NCBI GenBank assembly: GCA_900074725.1
Contig: LT598454.1
Coordinates: forward strand, 998,854-1,062,853
Reading direction: 5' to 3'
Source: Lachancea dasiensis
Lineage: Eukaryota > Ascomycota > Saccharomycetes > Saccharomycetales > Saccharomycetaceae
DNA length: 64,000 nt
The notes beneath the pieces are model-generated. The model saw only the letters and a program-made list of their open reading frames with translations. It ran no database searches and was not told where the DNA came from. How positions within the stretch are numbered: the first letter of the stretch is position 1; every line of letters starts with the position of its first letter. Positions 51,488-62,646 of the stretch are shown here, in pieces. The translations under genes were made by a program, and so were the position numbers.

Positions 51488-53143
51488 ATGAGCGAGTCTT
51501 TTCGTCAGCTACAGTCCGAATTGGAGCGCCAAACGCGCGATATCGAAGAATGGTGGTCCCAGCCACGCTGGCGGAGGACGAAACGAATCTATTCTGCTCG
51601 TGATATCGCCGCCAGACGTGGCACGCTTGCCCTGGAGACCAACAATGTGTCTTCCCTCATGGCCCAGAAACTGTACCGGCTGCTGGCGGCCCACCACGAA
51701 CGCCGGACCGCCAGCAGGACGTTTGGGGCCTTGGACCCGGTTCACGTCACCCAGATGGCGCGATTTTTGGAAACTGTGTACGTGTCCGGCTGGCAGTGCT
51801 CGTCCACGGCTTCCACCAGCAACGAGCCGGGTCCGGACTTGGCGGACTATCCCATGGATACGGTGCCTCACAAGGTGGACCACTTGTTGAAGGCCCAAAT
51901 CTTCCATGATCGCAAGCAGTGGGAAGAAAGGAGCCGGTGCCGGTCAGCTCGAGAACTAGAGAGCCTGGGGCCCGCCGTAGACTACCTGCGGCCCATCGTG
52001 GCAGACGCGGACGCAGGGCACGGCGGTATCACCGCAGTGTTCAAACTGACCAAGATGTTCATTGAGTCCGGAGCCGCAGGAATCCACATCGAAGATCAAA
52101 CGTCAACCAACAAGAAATGTGGGCACATGGCTGGTCGGTGCGTTATTCCGGTCCAAGAACATGTCAGTCGACTGGTCACCGTAAGAATGTGCGCGGACAT
52201 CATGCATTCGGATCTGGTGGTGGTGGCTCGCACGGACTCCGAGGAGGCTACGTTGATCAGCTCGACCATTGATCCCAGGGATCATTACTTTATCGTAGGC
52301 GCGACAAACCCACATTTACAAACGTCCTTGTCCGAGAGCATGGATGCCGCTATCTTGAAAGGGCACAATGGGCAGCAGTTGCAAGATCTGGAGTCTCGCT
52401 GGTGCAAAAAAGCTGATTTGAAGCTGTTTCACGAAGCATTTGCAGATAACGCCCGTAAACACAAGCCGGCCCATTGTGAGCAGCTGATCAAAGAATTCAA
52501 TGGCCAAGTGGGACCTCTGAGTGGTGTATCCAAACGACAAATGCAATCCATTGCTCGCGAACTGCTTGGCTTTGATATTTTCTTTGACTGGGAGTTGCCC
52601 CGCGTCAGAGAAGGCCTGTACCGTTATAAGGGCGGCACGCAAAGTAGCATAATGAGGGCCCGCGCCTTTGCTCCTTATGCTGACTTAGTTTGGATGGAAT
52701 GCAACTCCCCTGACTACAATCAGGCCAAAGCGTTTGCCGAAGGCGTCAAGGCAAAATTCCCCGATCAATGGCTAGCCTACAATTTATCGCCCTCGTTCAA
52801 TTGGAACAAGGCTATGGCCCCCGATGAATTGTCAACTTTCATCGACCGACTCGCGAAGTTGGGTTACAGCTGGCAATTCATCACCTTGGCAGGGCTTCAC
52901 ACCAGTGCGCTAGCGGTAAGTGTCTTTGCTCGGGACTTCGCAGAGAGGGGAATGTTGTCTTATGCGGAAACTGTACAGCAGCAAGAAATCGATCAAAAGG
53001 TGGACATTGTCAAACATCAAAAGTGGTCTGGTGCTGAGTATATCGATAGTTTGCTCAAACTCGCACAAGGTGGTGTTAGTGCTACCGCTGCAATGGGCGT
53101 AGGTGTGACCGAAGAACAGTTCCGGGAAAATGTCAAGCTGTAA
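51488..53143 (+). CDS. ICL1: Isocitrate lyase
   Basis: Splits isocitrate into glyoxylate and succinate in the glyoxylate cycle, needed on ethanol, acetate and fatty acids. The 551-residue product (557 in S. cerevisiae) starts [12 protein letters not shown] at the ATG 51488; an in-frame upstream extension is not conserved. Signature regions are [39 protein letters not shown] and the catalytic loop [10 protein letters not shown] with C211. [11 protein letters not shown] also occurs, and the C-terminus has [16 protein letters not shown]. The intact KKCGH marks it as Icl1 rather than the 2-methylisocitrate lyase Icl2. No mitochondrial presequence. It is the counterpart of YER065C, near RGI1 as in S. 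cerevisiae. Confidence 0.97.
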   Translation: MSESFRQLQSELERQTRDIEEWWSQPRWRRTKRIYSARDIAARRGTLALETNNVSSLMAQKLYRLLAAHHERRTASRTFGALDPVHVTQMARFLETVYVSGWQCSSTASTSNEPGPDLADYPMDTVPHKVDHLLKAQIFHDRKQWEERSRCRSARELESLGPAVDYLRPIVADADAGHGGITAVFKLTKMFIESGAAGIHIEDQTSTNKKCGHMAGRCVIPVQEHVSRLVTVRMCADIMHSDLVVVARTDSEEATLISSTIDPRDHYFIVGATNPHLQTSLSESMDAAILKGHNGQQLQDLESRWCKKADLKLFHEAFADNARKHKPAHCEQLIKEFNGQVGPLSGVSKRQMQSIARELLGFDIFFDWELPRVREGLYRYKGGTQSSIMRARAFAPYADLVWMECNSPDYNQAKAFAEGVKAKFPDQWLAYNLSPSFNWNKAMAPDELSTFIDRLAKLGYSWQFITLAGLHTSALAVSVFARDFAERGMLSYAETVQQQEIDQKVDIVKHQKWSGAEYIDSLLKLAQGGVSATAAMGVGVTEEQFRENVKL

Positions 53144-53500
53144 AGGAGCCGGAAAGTTTTGTTTATTCTTCTATAGTAGTTTTCTGTTACATATAAATAT
53201 ATGGGTATTGGGAGCTCCCAGGCTGAGGCCTGATCATTTTCGTTTTTCCATTACTGATGACTTTCCAAAGCTCCGTCTGCTTACCTGCCGTTGAGAAATA
53301 TGTCAAATTTATTTATTAGTGAGTCATGGTATGGCTCACAAGGAATATTCCTCGAAGATTCATCGCCTTGGGGCCCTAGCAGACAGAGGACGGCACTCAA
53401 TAGTTTCTACTGCATAAACGCAAGAATTTTGGAAGGGTTTTGATTTCCCAGGTAGGGCCTTCTTTTCTCTGAAGACCAAACAACTATATTGATTCCATAC
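53144..53500. other. Intergenic between ICL1 and VHR1
   Basis: About 360 bases between two plus-strand genes, with an A+T-rich ATATAAATATATG segment (about 53191) typical of a yeast 3' end. The remainder should be the VHR1 promoter. I see no other feature. Confidence 0.5.
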
Positions 53501-55465
53501 ATGATTCAATATCCAGGTGTTCAAAAGCCTGGAGGGTCTGGCACAACTCGGAAGATACGAGAACAACTAAACTTTACAGATGAACGACGGTGGAAACAAT
53601 TTTCTAGTCGCAGACTGGAGCTCATTGAGCGCTTCCGGCTGAGTGAGCGGAAAGCCAGTGAACAAGATCAAAATGTATCACAGATCGCCACGATCTTAAG
53701 AACGGAATTTGGATATCCTTTGAGCTCTTATAGCGAGTTCGAGAAGCTTGTTACAGCTGCAGTCCAGTCAGTTCGACGGAATAGGAAGCGATCCTCCAAA
53801 AACAAGCCTGTTCTGGAGTCGACTACAAATTCACCAGCCAGCTCGCCTAACGTCTCTAATGGTCCACAAAGCACAGAGGCAATTCCGGAACAGTACCACG
53901 TCAAGAGCTTATCTAGTTCGAACTCTCCATTACCCCAAGAGAATTTCTCTCAACCGCAGCAGCAGCGACAACTACAAACACGACCGCAATCACAATTACT
54001 GCGGCACTCAACACAGAGTTTATTTACACATTCATTACCAGGTAGTCACGATAATGGCCTGGTGAATGGCCCACACCAACCACCTGTACTTCCTGCGATA
54101 CATCCGAAGCCCCAGTGCATCCCTTCAATTCCGTCAAGAACCACGTCCCTGCCTCCAGTAATGGCATCGCAATCTCATCATTATGACGAACTGACTAAAA
54201 CGATAATAGCTGATTTGGTTCATAATCGGGTGTCTCTGCATGAGCAGTCGCGACATGATGACTTTAGTCCAAATTTAACAGATTTCGCCCTATCGAGCAA
54301 CGACGGAAATCTACTAAACCTTGCATTTCAATCCCCTGCAACGGGCAGACTCTCTAATACGGTTGCTTGCCCAAAATCAAAGTCTCCCATTGAAAGCGAT
54401 AAAATCCCTTTTTTCCTAAGAAAGAAGATACTACTGCATGTTCAGCGATCTAGAACATGCTTAGAGTTGAGCTCTGCCCAGGGGTCTCTCGAAATTTATT
54501 CGAATTTAGCCATTCTGGGTCAATCAGCGATCAGGGCTTCTATTGGGTTCGTCATGGAGCGATTTTTCTCCAATCTGTCTAGCTCCTCGGTGGACTATAT
54601 CACATCAAAGATGAGCTCAACGTCGGAGTTGGCAGCTGTGGCTGTCAAAATTTTCAAACCAGCTACAGAACGCCACTTTGAGCAAATGCCCCATGAAGCA
54701 CAACTTAAACTACTCGGTCTGATAATGGGCGCCATAATAAAGGACTTTGGATTTGATCCTTGCATCTACCCATTGAGTGAAATCATGCACGATGTCATTT
54801 TAAAACAATATCCACTAGCGAGTCAACCAAACAGAGACGGTGAAAGGGCGGCCATCATGTCGACGCTGTCAATGATACCAGCATCGGCTAACAAGGATAT
54901 ATATCGAAAGGTGCTCCTAAAGTTCAAGGATAAAGAGCAGAGTTTTACATTTCATCTGTTGAGTAATGGTCCACCATCTATTGCTGAAATATTAGATAAT
55001 TGTCGACAACTGTTTCAAATAGTGTCCCAGACTAAGAGCCTGCATTTATTTCACAACGGAAGTGTTGTGAAAGATGACGCGGAGTTGGCAAAGATCTTTA
55101 ATAAGTTCACTTCTGAAGAAATCTTGATCGAAATCTGTGAGGTCAAAGCTGACCCATTCGATGGACTTGCAATACTGAGCAGTGTATCAGCTTCGGCCAG
55201 GCCAACCAAAGATTATCAGGATTTGCAAAAGTTGCCCAAAATCGGAGAAAAATCTCCAAGTGCTTCTGCTGCTGGTGCTGTAAACCATTCGCACAACTTC
55301 AGTGCTCTGAATAGCGAACGCAGTGCATCGTCGACGACATATCCTGCACCTAGCGCACATTTAGCTAAAAATACGTTGGAGAAACCCAAGGGAGGGGAAA
55401 CAACTCTGGCTACAGCAGAAGATAGCCAGCAAGGGTCCCCTCTTGTTTTCCAGCCCTTACTATAA
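53501..55465 (+). CDS. VHR1: Vhr1-type transcription factor (biotin-transport regulation)
   Basis: Nuclear regulator; in S. cerevisiae Vhr1 activates the biotin transporter VHT1 and BIO5 when biotin is low. The 654-residue protein starts MIQYPGVQKPGGSGTTRKIREQLNF. The conserved N-terminal DNA-binding region (about residues 15-100) includes WKQFSSRRLELIERF, ASEQDQNVSQIATILRTEFGYP and FEKLVTAAVQSVRRNRKRS. The rest is long, glutamine- and serine-rich, with a more ordered block around 300-560 (FFLRKKILLHVQRSRTCLEL). S. cerevisiae has VHR1 (YIL056W) and VHR2 (YER064C); one unduplicated ancestor is expected here, which fits both flanking orders. Confidence 0.93.
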   Translation: MIQYPGVQKPGGSGTTRKIREQLNFTDERRWKQFSSRRLELIERFRLSERKASEQDQNVSQIATILRTEFGYPLSSYSEFEKLVTAAVQSVRRNRKRSSKNKPVLESTTNSPASSPNVSNGPQSTEAIPEQYHVKSLSSSNSPLPQENFSQPQQQRQLQTRPQSQLLRHSTQSLFTHSLPGSHDNGLVNGPHQPPVLPAIHPKPQCIPSIPSRTTSLPPVMASQSHHYDELTKTIIADLVHNRVSLHEQSRHDDFSPNLTDFALSSNDGNLLNLAFQSPATGRLSNTVACPKSKSPIESDKIPFFLRKKILLHVQRSRTCLELSSAQGSLEIYSNLAILGQSAIRASIGFVMERFFSNLSSSSVDYITSKMSSTSELAAVAVKIFKPATERHFEQMPHEAQLKLLGLIMGAIIKDFGFDPCIYPLSEIMHDVILKQYPLASQPNRDGERAAIMSTLSMIPASANKDIYRKVLLKFKDKEQSFTFHLLSNGPPSIAEILDNCRQLFQIVSQTKSLHLFHNGSVVKDDAELAKIFNKFTSEEILIEICEVKADPFDGLAILSSVSASARPTKDYQDLQKLPKIGEKSPSASAAGAVNHSHNFSALNSERSASSTTYPAPSAHLAKNTLEKPKGGETTLATAEDSQQGSPLVFQPLL

Positions 55466-55550
55466 AATGAGAAAAGAATGTTGATATTTTGTTAAGTGCT
55501 TATTTTACTATGTGCTTTGTAGAGAAAGATATTTTCACCGTAGGTTGGAG

Positions 55551-55574
55551 TCTCTCTGTCTCTCTGTCTCTCTC
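55551..55574 (+). repeat. TCTCTCTG microsatellite
   Basis: About three tandem copies of an eight-base TCTCTCTG unit downstream of the VHR1 stop, continuing into a pyrimidine-rich stretch. It lies in the VHR1 3' flank and has no evident role. Confidence 0.75.
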
Positions 55575-55666
55575 CTTCTCCCAGTAAAATTTCCCACAAC
55601 CAGCTGGGCGGCCCACTTTTCACCATTAAACTGTTTGATGCATCAATTACCTTGGCCAACGCAATC

Positions 55667-56854
55667 TCAATACTCCAGTGGGGAGAGTTCGTTAACTTTC
55701 AACCTATACCCTAATGAATACTCCTGATTCTGTAAACTCTCCGCGCAAGCGTCACAAAGCTCTCGCGCATGGAACCCAACAATGGCTTTGTATACGGTGG
55801 CCGATACCACACGGTGGCCCGTATTCAAATCGAGGTTCTCAAGATCTTCACTTACTTTGCTTATCTCGTCGCTTGGCTCTGTGCTATCCTTTTGCTGCAT
55901 ATCAATCTCATTCTTGGGATCTGTGTTTTGTGGAGTGGATTTTTTCTCTTCTTGCGCTTCCACGATCTCAACATCGACCTCTATTTCGGCGTCCTCGTAC
56001 ACTCCCACATAAAACTCTCTGGTATTAGCTGCGGTGGCGCTACTCTCCATTTCTAAAAGCTTTCGGCATTTGAGCTTGATAAAATCTTTCAGTACCGTCC
56101 ATTTGAGCTTTCCGTAGCTCTCGGGATGACTGGTCCTTATCTGAACTGCTGTGCTATTTTGTGAAGCACTTGTGTCTTTAGGATGCAAACCGTATGCGCC
56201 ATTGACATCCCAATGTAGACACGGCGGAAAGCCTTCTAGCAACAATTGGTGCATGCCTCTGGAACTCATTTGTCTGCGGAAGCTTTCCTCGCTGAAAACT
56301 TGGCGCATTTTCCGACCATGCTGTTGGTTAGGCTGTCTTATGTAGTTCTCCTGGGAGATTGACTGTGGTGGTGGTGGCCCTGAGAAATACATTGAAGGGA
56401 TGGGAGGCATGGGCGCAAAGGGCATCATCATATGTGCGGATGCAGTCGCCACGTCGCCGCCATGACTTGCCATTCCGATAGAGCCCGGTGGACTCATGGG
56501 GTCCAACATCGCAGCAGCACTTCTACCGGGAGGCCCCGCAAGGAATCCAGCGCCGTCTGAGACGTGCAATGGAGGCACAGCATACGCCATGAGCCTGTAA
56601 TACTCCCAGGTATACCCGTTGAGCTCCATCAACAACCGGTTCAACTGCGTTTCCGACTTTTTCAGCGACACTATGCAGCTCTGGAACGGCATGAACGGCG
56701 GAACGATCGACTGTACTGGAGGCAGCATTTTCACTTGGAGAATACAAGAGTGGTGAATCATGCCCCCGACCATATACTTGACCTGGCGCCAGTTTTTGCC
56801 TGGAGGCAAGTTGTCCACCCTCACGTACGCTACCCGAGTGTTGAAATGATCCAT
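55667..56854 (-). CDS. Predicted RRM-like protein in the YIL055C position
   Basis: A 395-residue protein starting at complement 56852-56854 (MDHFNTRVAYVRVDNLPPGKNWRQ). The first 90 residues look like an RNA recognition fold (RVAYVRVDNLPPGKNWRQVKYMVGG, then FQSCIVSLKKSETQLNRLLMELNGY). A disordered proline- and methionine-rich middle follows (about 110-170), then a second structured part (KLKWTVLKDFIKLKCRKLLEM, REFYVGVYEDAEIEVDVE) and an acidic C-terminal region. It converges on VHR1 exactly as YIL055C converges on VHR1 in S. cerevisiae, where that gene has no assigned function. RNA binding is an inference from fold-like pattern only. Confidence 0.75.
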   Translation of the reverse strand: MDHFNTRVAYVRVDNLPPGKNWRQVKYMVGGMIHHSCILQVKMLPPVQSIVPPFMPFQSCIVSLKKSETQLNRLLMELNGYTWEYYRLMAYAVPPLHVSDGAGFLAGPPGRSAAAMLDPMSPPGSIGMASHGGDVATASAHMMMPFAPMPPIPSMYFSGPPPPQSISQENYIRQPNQQHGRKMRQVFSEESFRRQMSSRGMHQLLLEGFPPCLHWDVNGAYGLHPKDTSASQNSTAVQIRTSHPESYGKLKWTVLKDFIKLKCRKLLEMESSATAANTREFYVGVYEDAEIEVDVEIVEAQEEKKSTPQNTDPKNEIDMQQKDSTEPSDEISKVSEDLENLDLNTGHRVVSATVYKAIVGFHARELCDACAESLQNQEYSLGYRLKVNELSPLEY

Positions 56855-57648
56855 TTGATTACTCAAAGCGACATGAATTGCAAACTGATAGAAGGGCCAA
56901 AATGGTGGTCAGCGGAATCGATGGTGTTTGCGCTGCGATTCCAAACCTGGGTGCAAAATTTCAACTAAGAGTGCGGAAGCTGCCCACTAGTTGCCGAAGA
57001 AAATCCCCTTTTCCTTGGAGAAACCACAAATAGCTTCTCTCTGGTGATCGAAAGACAGTCCTTCTAGTGCTACCGTCGCAGAGCAGTGAGTAAAGTAACC
57101 GAGACAATAAGCCTGATCACAATCTTGAAAAGTACCGTTCACCACCTGGTCAGGGTATCGCTTTTTTGTGAATTAAATGAGGAATCTAGCCTTATATGTT
57201 GGAATATAGGGTCAATTGCAGCGCTTCGAACACAAATCTGCTACCTTTTCAAGTGTAAAGTCCTTCTCATCCAGTACCCGAGTTATGAGAAGAGCTACCC
57301 AGGCTTATTTTCCTTCGTACTTTGCGCTCCGCTGAGATGCGATGGACACACTTGCACAATGGCTAGGAACAATTCTAGGCCCTTGAAAGACAGCAAAAGG
57401 GGCGGGGAGAAGATTCGGGCACGTGAGTATTGGTCATGTGATTTGTGCCCTGGTTCGATTCTCGATGGAAGCGGTTCCAAGGTCGAGCTAAAATTCAGTG
57501 GCGCTGAGGACGAGGCCACCAGTAGTCGGACCGTCAACAAGGTAGGGCCACAAGGTTGTGAGGAAACTCACAATGATGATGGTATTAAAAGAAAAAAAAA
57601 GAAACCGACACAACGGAGTATTACACCGCGTCTAAGAAGCGCGTAGAG
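56855..57648. other. Intergenic between the YIL055C-position gene and THO1
   Basis: About 800 bases holding the promoter of the RRM-like gene and the THO1 3' flank. An ATG-started frame at 57360-57646 encodes 95 hydrophilic residues but has an open frame on the opposite strand as well and no recognisable family, so it is not called. Contains GCACGTGAG (about 57419) and an A-run near 57592. Confidence 0.5.
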
Positions 57649-58257
57649 TTATTGTCTCTGACGCTTGGGATTTTTGTTGCGGTGCGACTTTTTTTTGCCA
57701 CTATGGCGAGGTACCGTGGATTCGGGGCCCTTGCCCAGTCCCAGTTCGCGTGCGAGTTGGGTAGTCTGGTCGAGGCCGAACTTTTGGATCCGGGCGATCT
57801 GGCGTTCTAGGAAGTCGATGGAAGATTGGTCGTTGCCAAACTTCTGGGCGCGACGCAGCTTGACCTGCAGGTGGTCCAGAGCCTGGGTCTTTGCCTCCTC
57901 TGGGGAGAATGCCTTGGGTTTGGACTCTGCTTCGGAAACGCGACTAACAGGGGCATCTTGTGGCGCTGACACTTCCGCAGGCTTTTTCTGGGCAGCCGCG
58001 TCACTTTCGGATTCCTCCTTAGCAGGCTGCTGTACATCGTCAGCGGCGGGAGTGTCCAGTGAAGGCTGCGCGGGTTGTGGGGCATCAGAGGCGTCTTGTT
58101 CGGTTTCAGCGGGGTTTTCGCTTGCAGCTTCAGCTTTTTCAGCATCGTCGGCCTCCAATCGGGCGATCAGGTCTTTTTTGATCCCATTGGTGGCCAATTG
58201 CCTCGATTCAAGCTCCTTGTGAAGCTGTTTGACCGTCTTTTGTGTGTAGGCCGTCAT
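57649..58257 (-). CDS. THO1: SAP-domain RNA/DNA-binding protein Tho1
   Basis: Nuclear protein that binds nascent transcripts and acts in mRNP assembly; a high-copy suppressor of THO complex mutants in S. cerevisiae, homolog of animal CIP29/SARNP. The 202-residue protein (218 in S. cerevisiae) has an N-terminal SAP domain (about residues 6-38: TVKQLHKELESRQLATNGIKKDLIARL) and a long acidic, A/P/E-rich linker. The conserved C-terminal region is FSPEEAKTQALDHLQVKLRRAQKFGNDQ, then IDFLERQIARIQKFGLD, followed by a basic tail. Matches YER063W, next to the VHR1 family gene in the ancestral order. Confidence 0.95.
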   Translation of the reverse strand: MTAYTQKTVKQLHKELESRQLATNGIKKDLIARLEADDAEKAEAASENPAETEQDASDAPQPAQPSLDTPAADDVQQPAKEESESDAAAQKKPAEVSAPQDAPVSRVSEAESKPKAFSPEEAKTQALDHLQVKLRRAQKFGNDQSSIDFLERQIARIQKFGLDQTTQLARELGLGKGPESTVPRHSGKKKSHRNKNPKRQRQ

Positions 58258-60287
58258 TGCAGTTGTGTGTTTACGAGATTATCAGGGCCTTTATTGGGTC
58301 AAGATTTTTTGGTAGTAGTGTCACGAACAAAGATGTACGTGAAGCCCAGGTGAAGAAATAAAATAATGTAGAGTAGGATGCGATGATAGGTCACAGCTGT
58401 GCGATTCAAAACTTTCTAGTGGCTTGTCGGTGGGATTTTAGAGGCTAAGGTCACCGAAAATTGAGAGGGAACTGAATCGAGAGACTTCGTCGCTGTCACT
58501 TCTAAAAATTCTGCTTTTAACTTGAACTAGTACCTCAGGGTGTTATTGGTTCGTTTGCCCTTCCGCCAGCAATATTTCGGCCATGGGGACTCCGGCAGCG
58601 GTCGTTCTTTTTTTTTCGATGCCAGATTCTCATCATTGGGTCTTCGACGTCTGAGAAAAGTCTGATCGTTGCATTTCATGATGAATCGCTGCAAAAGAAG
58701 ATGGATACACTTCTTCAAGTCCCAAATGCTGGTGCTCCTTTCCTGCGTTCAGGATTCAACGACCGCAAGGTGTCAGGATAATCTAAAAAGACAAAAAATG
58801 GAGCAGGGAACTACGAGCTAGGTTACCATTCAATAGTCAATCGTGGGCCTTGGTAGATATACGGGCGACCTGCAGGCTATTTCAGCATTATTGTGGGGAG
58901 CGTGACGGTCGCTTATCAGCCATACTTGTTTACGAACTAATTTTTAGAGGACTGTTTATTGTTTTAAGCATTGTAGGAGGTATTCAAAAGTAAAGTCACA
59001 ACTCCGAGCCTTGGTGAAGTGATGAAGTGAATAACACTACCTTTGTAAACCACGTTAGACTTGTTAAAATGGTAAATTTACGAAATGTAGCTCCTTCTCG
59101 GCCTCGATGTCGAACCACGCTGGAAAACCTTTTTGCTTTTCCAGCAACATAAGAACTGTGGAGACTAAATTATGATAAACTTATTCCCCGTAGCTTTGGT
59201 GCTTTGATAATGGAATGAGAGCAGATATATAAAATACTGTGATTCAGAGGATGCTGCAAAAGTCCTTTTTCGAATTTGAATGGAGAGTGCCATTTGAAAG
59301 GAGTGTATATATTATCTCAGACATTCTTATGGTGATTTTGAGAGAAAAAAGCCATGCAATCAAAAATAACCTAGTTCACTGTCATGGCTGAGGCTTGACC
59401 AAGGATGGTAAATTTTTGTTAAGACTTCTGGATGGTATTGATCTAGTACTGTTTGAATAACATTAGGTTGCATAATAGTTATCATGGAAAGAGTGTCACT
59501 GTAGTACGACGTCAGTAGAATAGAGGTGGACAAGGCAACGGACAAAAAGCTATCACACTGAAATATCCTGGCCAGCCATTTCAACTAATCAGATGGCCTA
59601 ATATCCAATTACCGCAGCTGCACTAAAGATATTCCAGCCAGAACTTTGCAAAAATACCTGCTGTACGTCATGCTATGGATCACACTTATTGTCCAAGTAA
59701 TCACGGAAACACAACTAGCAGTCGCTTTATATGCCTCAAACTTAACCCCCCAGTACTCAGCATAATATTCACAAATGTCTATCAACAAATTAAACAAGTA
59801 GTTCAGCAAGTCAACTACTGCCGACGATGACCTGCTTCAAGATAAGAATAGCAAGAAAATAAGAACGGATGACTGTGTCCCCAATATATGCATTCATCCA
59901 TTCTCCATGTGAGCAGGTGTGAAACGGTAAGTAGTCACCACTGCTGGTAGCAAAGTTTTGGAACGAGGAAGTTAGAATCTATTCAAGTTGTCTCAAGATA
60001 CTGACGTACAGTAACCGAAGTTTGAGTGGGAATGAACAAGGTGCTATGATTTTTGAATTGACACAAATTGGGAAGGTAGAGAACCCGAAAGAAGAAATAA
60101 TACCTACTGAACTTTTCTGGCGCTATCTGGGAAATTGTAGCACATGAATAACTTTGTACAAGCAACAGAGAAGCTCGCACAATAGACCTCTCAGTTTTTC
60201 CCACCACATTGTGTGAGTGCTTTACTACCTTGAATGCTAAATCAATATGTTGTCATTTTGAATTTTGGGACCGCCTTGTGGGTCATA
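58258..60287. other. 2 kb without a recognised gene; possible scrap at 59360-59809
   Basis: Beyond THO1 the dense, conserved gene order stops. On the minus strand, 59809 down to 59360 is one reading frame of 150 codons interrupted by two close stops near 59582-59611, with a fairly protein-like translation (CDSFLSVALSTSILLTSYYSD, NVIQTVLDQYHPEVL). It could be a decayed gene but I cannot name a family. No tRNA, repeat or intact frame longer than 80 codons was seen. Confidence 0.4.
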
Positions 60288-61420
60288 TCACTTAAGAAAC
60301 TCATCGTACGCTTTGGCGAGAAGCTCCAACGCCTTGATCAGCTGTGCTTTAGAATTACCATACCCAATCCGAATAGTGCCAGGTACATCAAAACATTCGC
60401 CAGGTGCACACAAAACTTTGTACTGCGTGGCAAGTACACCTGTAAAACTTTCAGTGTCCTTCACACCATTGACCTGTAACAAACAAACTGAGCCGCCCTG
60501 GGGTTCATGGACAAAAGAAACCCTTCCTTCTGAGTTTAATAATTCTGATAAGATCGCCAAATTCTCTTTGCACAGGGCCAAGTTGCGATCAAGCAGAGGT
60601 TTGCGGTCTTTCAAAATGTAGCAAGCAACTGCGTCGTCTATCATGGATACTGATATCGTATTGTAGTCTCTTCTGGAAGCTGCTGTTTCCAGGAAGCTCA
60701 AATCTTGAGAAACGATCCATCCAAGCCTGACACCGGCTGCTGAATACGCCTTGGACATGGACCCCGTGCTGACACCCGATGCATTTATTTGACAGAACGA
60801 TTTAGGCTGCTCGCAAGAATGGAACAGAGGACTATAAACCTCATCGCTGAGAACTCTAATTCCATTCTCCTCGGCAAACGCAGTGATTTGCTTCAACAGC
60901 TCCATTGGAATGACGCTGCCCAGTGGGTTGTTAGGGTTGTTGATTACTATAAGTTTTGTGTTGGACTTAATCATGTTTTTGAGCTCAGCCAAGTTAGGGA
61001 GAAAACTATCTTTGGCTTTCAACGGTAATAGATCAACCTCAGCGCCGAACATCTTTAGAACACTGCTCAACTGCTGATACGTTGGAGCAACACAGATAAC
61101 ACGGTTTCCGGGCCCTGCCACAGCGTAATGAACCAGAAAGTTAGCTCCGATAGCTCCATAGGTGATCAAAACGTTGTCCTCGGTGAATTGTACGTGCTCA
61201 TCGGAATGTATTTCCGCAATTAACGAACGTAGTTGCGGAGACCCCCGAATAGACCATAAGTAAGTCTCTTGATGTTATCAAATTCGAACTTTTCCCCCGT
61301 GAGATTTTTCAACTCTTCGAAGCTCAATGAGTAGCAGCAAGTTTCACCAACGTTGTACTCGACATGTTCCTCATATTAGTCCATAAATTGTTCCACTGAA
61401 AAGTCCTCTTGAGCTGGCAT
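60288..61420 (-). pseudogene. Decayed class I/II PLP aminotransferase
   Basis: Homologous sequence starts MPAQEDFSVEQFM at complement 61418-61420 but meets an in-frame TAA at codon 15 (61376-61378). A single-base shift near 61253 then moves the frame, at LTYG to SIRGSPQLRSLIAE. The remaining 293 codons are open. They keep PLP-enzyme landmarks: INNPNNPLGS, LSDEVYSPLF, and SMSKAYSAAGVRLGW with the Schiff-base lysine, plus an RIGYGN arginine near the end. The original protein would have been about 375 residues and resembles fold-type I aminotransferases of the capreomycidine synthase-like group. Two lesions in an otherwise clean frame indicate recent inactivation, or sequencing errors. No S. cerevisiae ortholog is evident at this locus. 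Confidence 0.82.
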
Positions 61421-62646
61421 GGTCGGTTGACCACTTATATTCCGAGACCAGAGACAGCCATATTTTGGGACCCACGGCCTTTTATATTCGTCGAGCAGTT
61501 CCTGGAGCTTTTGGCTATACTGCTCTGATCCATGTAAGACGACTAGTTTAATATCACTGCGAAGGGTAGGTAGTTGGACCCGAGATTAAGTGACAGAGCC
61601 CAAATATACATTCACGTGATCTGTGTCGAGGTGCTTTCATTAGAAATATGCTCGTTCTCAGCCAACTTTAAGGCTTCTGAAGTCGCAGAAAACGTCCTTG
61701 GGGCTTTCGAATTGTCAGCTTTATTCAAGGTTTTGTACGTCTCGAAACCGGGTTCAAGGCTGATGCATTGAACCGATAATGCTTCGGCTTTAGTTTCCAG
61801 TTGGGACCGAATCACCAATAGGTAGCGCACTGGCACGCTAAACTAACGAACACTTCCGCCGGTGTAGCAGCTATATAGTTGTGTTTTCCTCGGTTTGACG
61901 TATGGAACTTCTCATTAGGATATTCCATTAAGATGCTTGTTATACAACACTTCATGGCAGGTAAAAAAGTTTCACCAGAGTTTACAGAGTGATCTATCAT
62001 CCATCGTAGGAGCAGTTAGACGATACATGAGACAATACCTGGAGCATTATCCTCTACATCTGACTACTAGTTATAAATCTTTTAGGCTCATTTTTATCAT
62101 TTATTTCGCTGACATTTGATCATGCCTGTCACAATCACTACTTAATCACGCAACCGAGCGCTATAATATAGCATAGGTAGTGTCCCGTTGGCCCATTCTA
62201 ATATTATTGTAACTAATTGGCACATTTCAACTACCCGCGGGTTTGAATCAGAGCACGAGGCTGATCTACTTGTGGTATTTGTCTGTTGGGTGGGATTCGT
62301 ACGTCGGCAAATTAATAACGTAAGACGGGCTGCCGGAATGTAGTGCTGAGTAAAATAGGTGAGATTGTGGTACAGTGCGGCTTTGGACCGTTGGATTCCC
62401 CTTGCAAGCTGAGCTCTCAACTTGTCAAAAACAACATTAGAAGTGGTTTCCACTTATATCTCATCATTGAATTACTAATCCTGAACCGGAGTTCCATGAT
62501 CTTCTATCCAAGCACAGCTGAACTTCTCCAACAGACCTGGGATATAAGAATCATGAGAATTGATTCTAGACAGAAACGAATTTCCGCTAATACATACGTC
62601 AGGCTGATAGTTCCCCTAGCTTTGGTGTATACCCGCCATTTCCGTC
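61421..62646. other. Intergenic between the aminotransferase relic and the NmrA-like gene
   Basis: About 1.2 kb, A+T richer than the left part of the window, including TTCACGTGAT near 61613. The short frames present have no recognisable product. It includes the promoter of the NmrA-like gene. Confidence 0.5.

Noticed and set aside
57360-57646. 95-codon ATG frame ending next to THO1
   Set aside because: Hydrophilic low-complexity translation, open frame on the opposite strand too, and no family resemblance.
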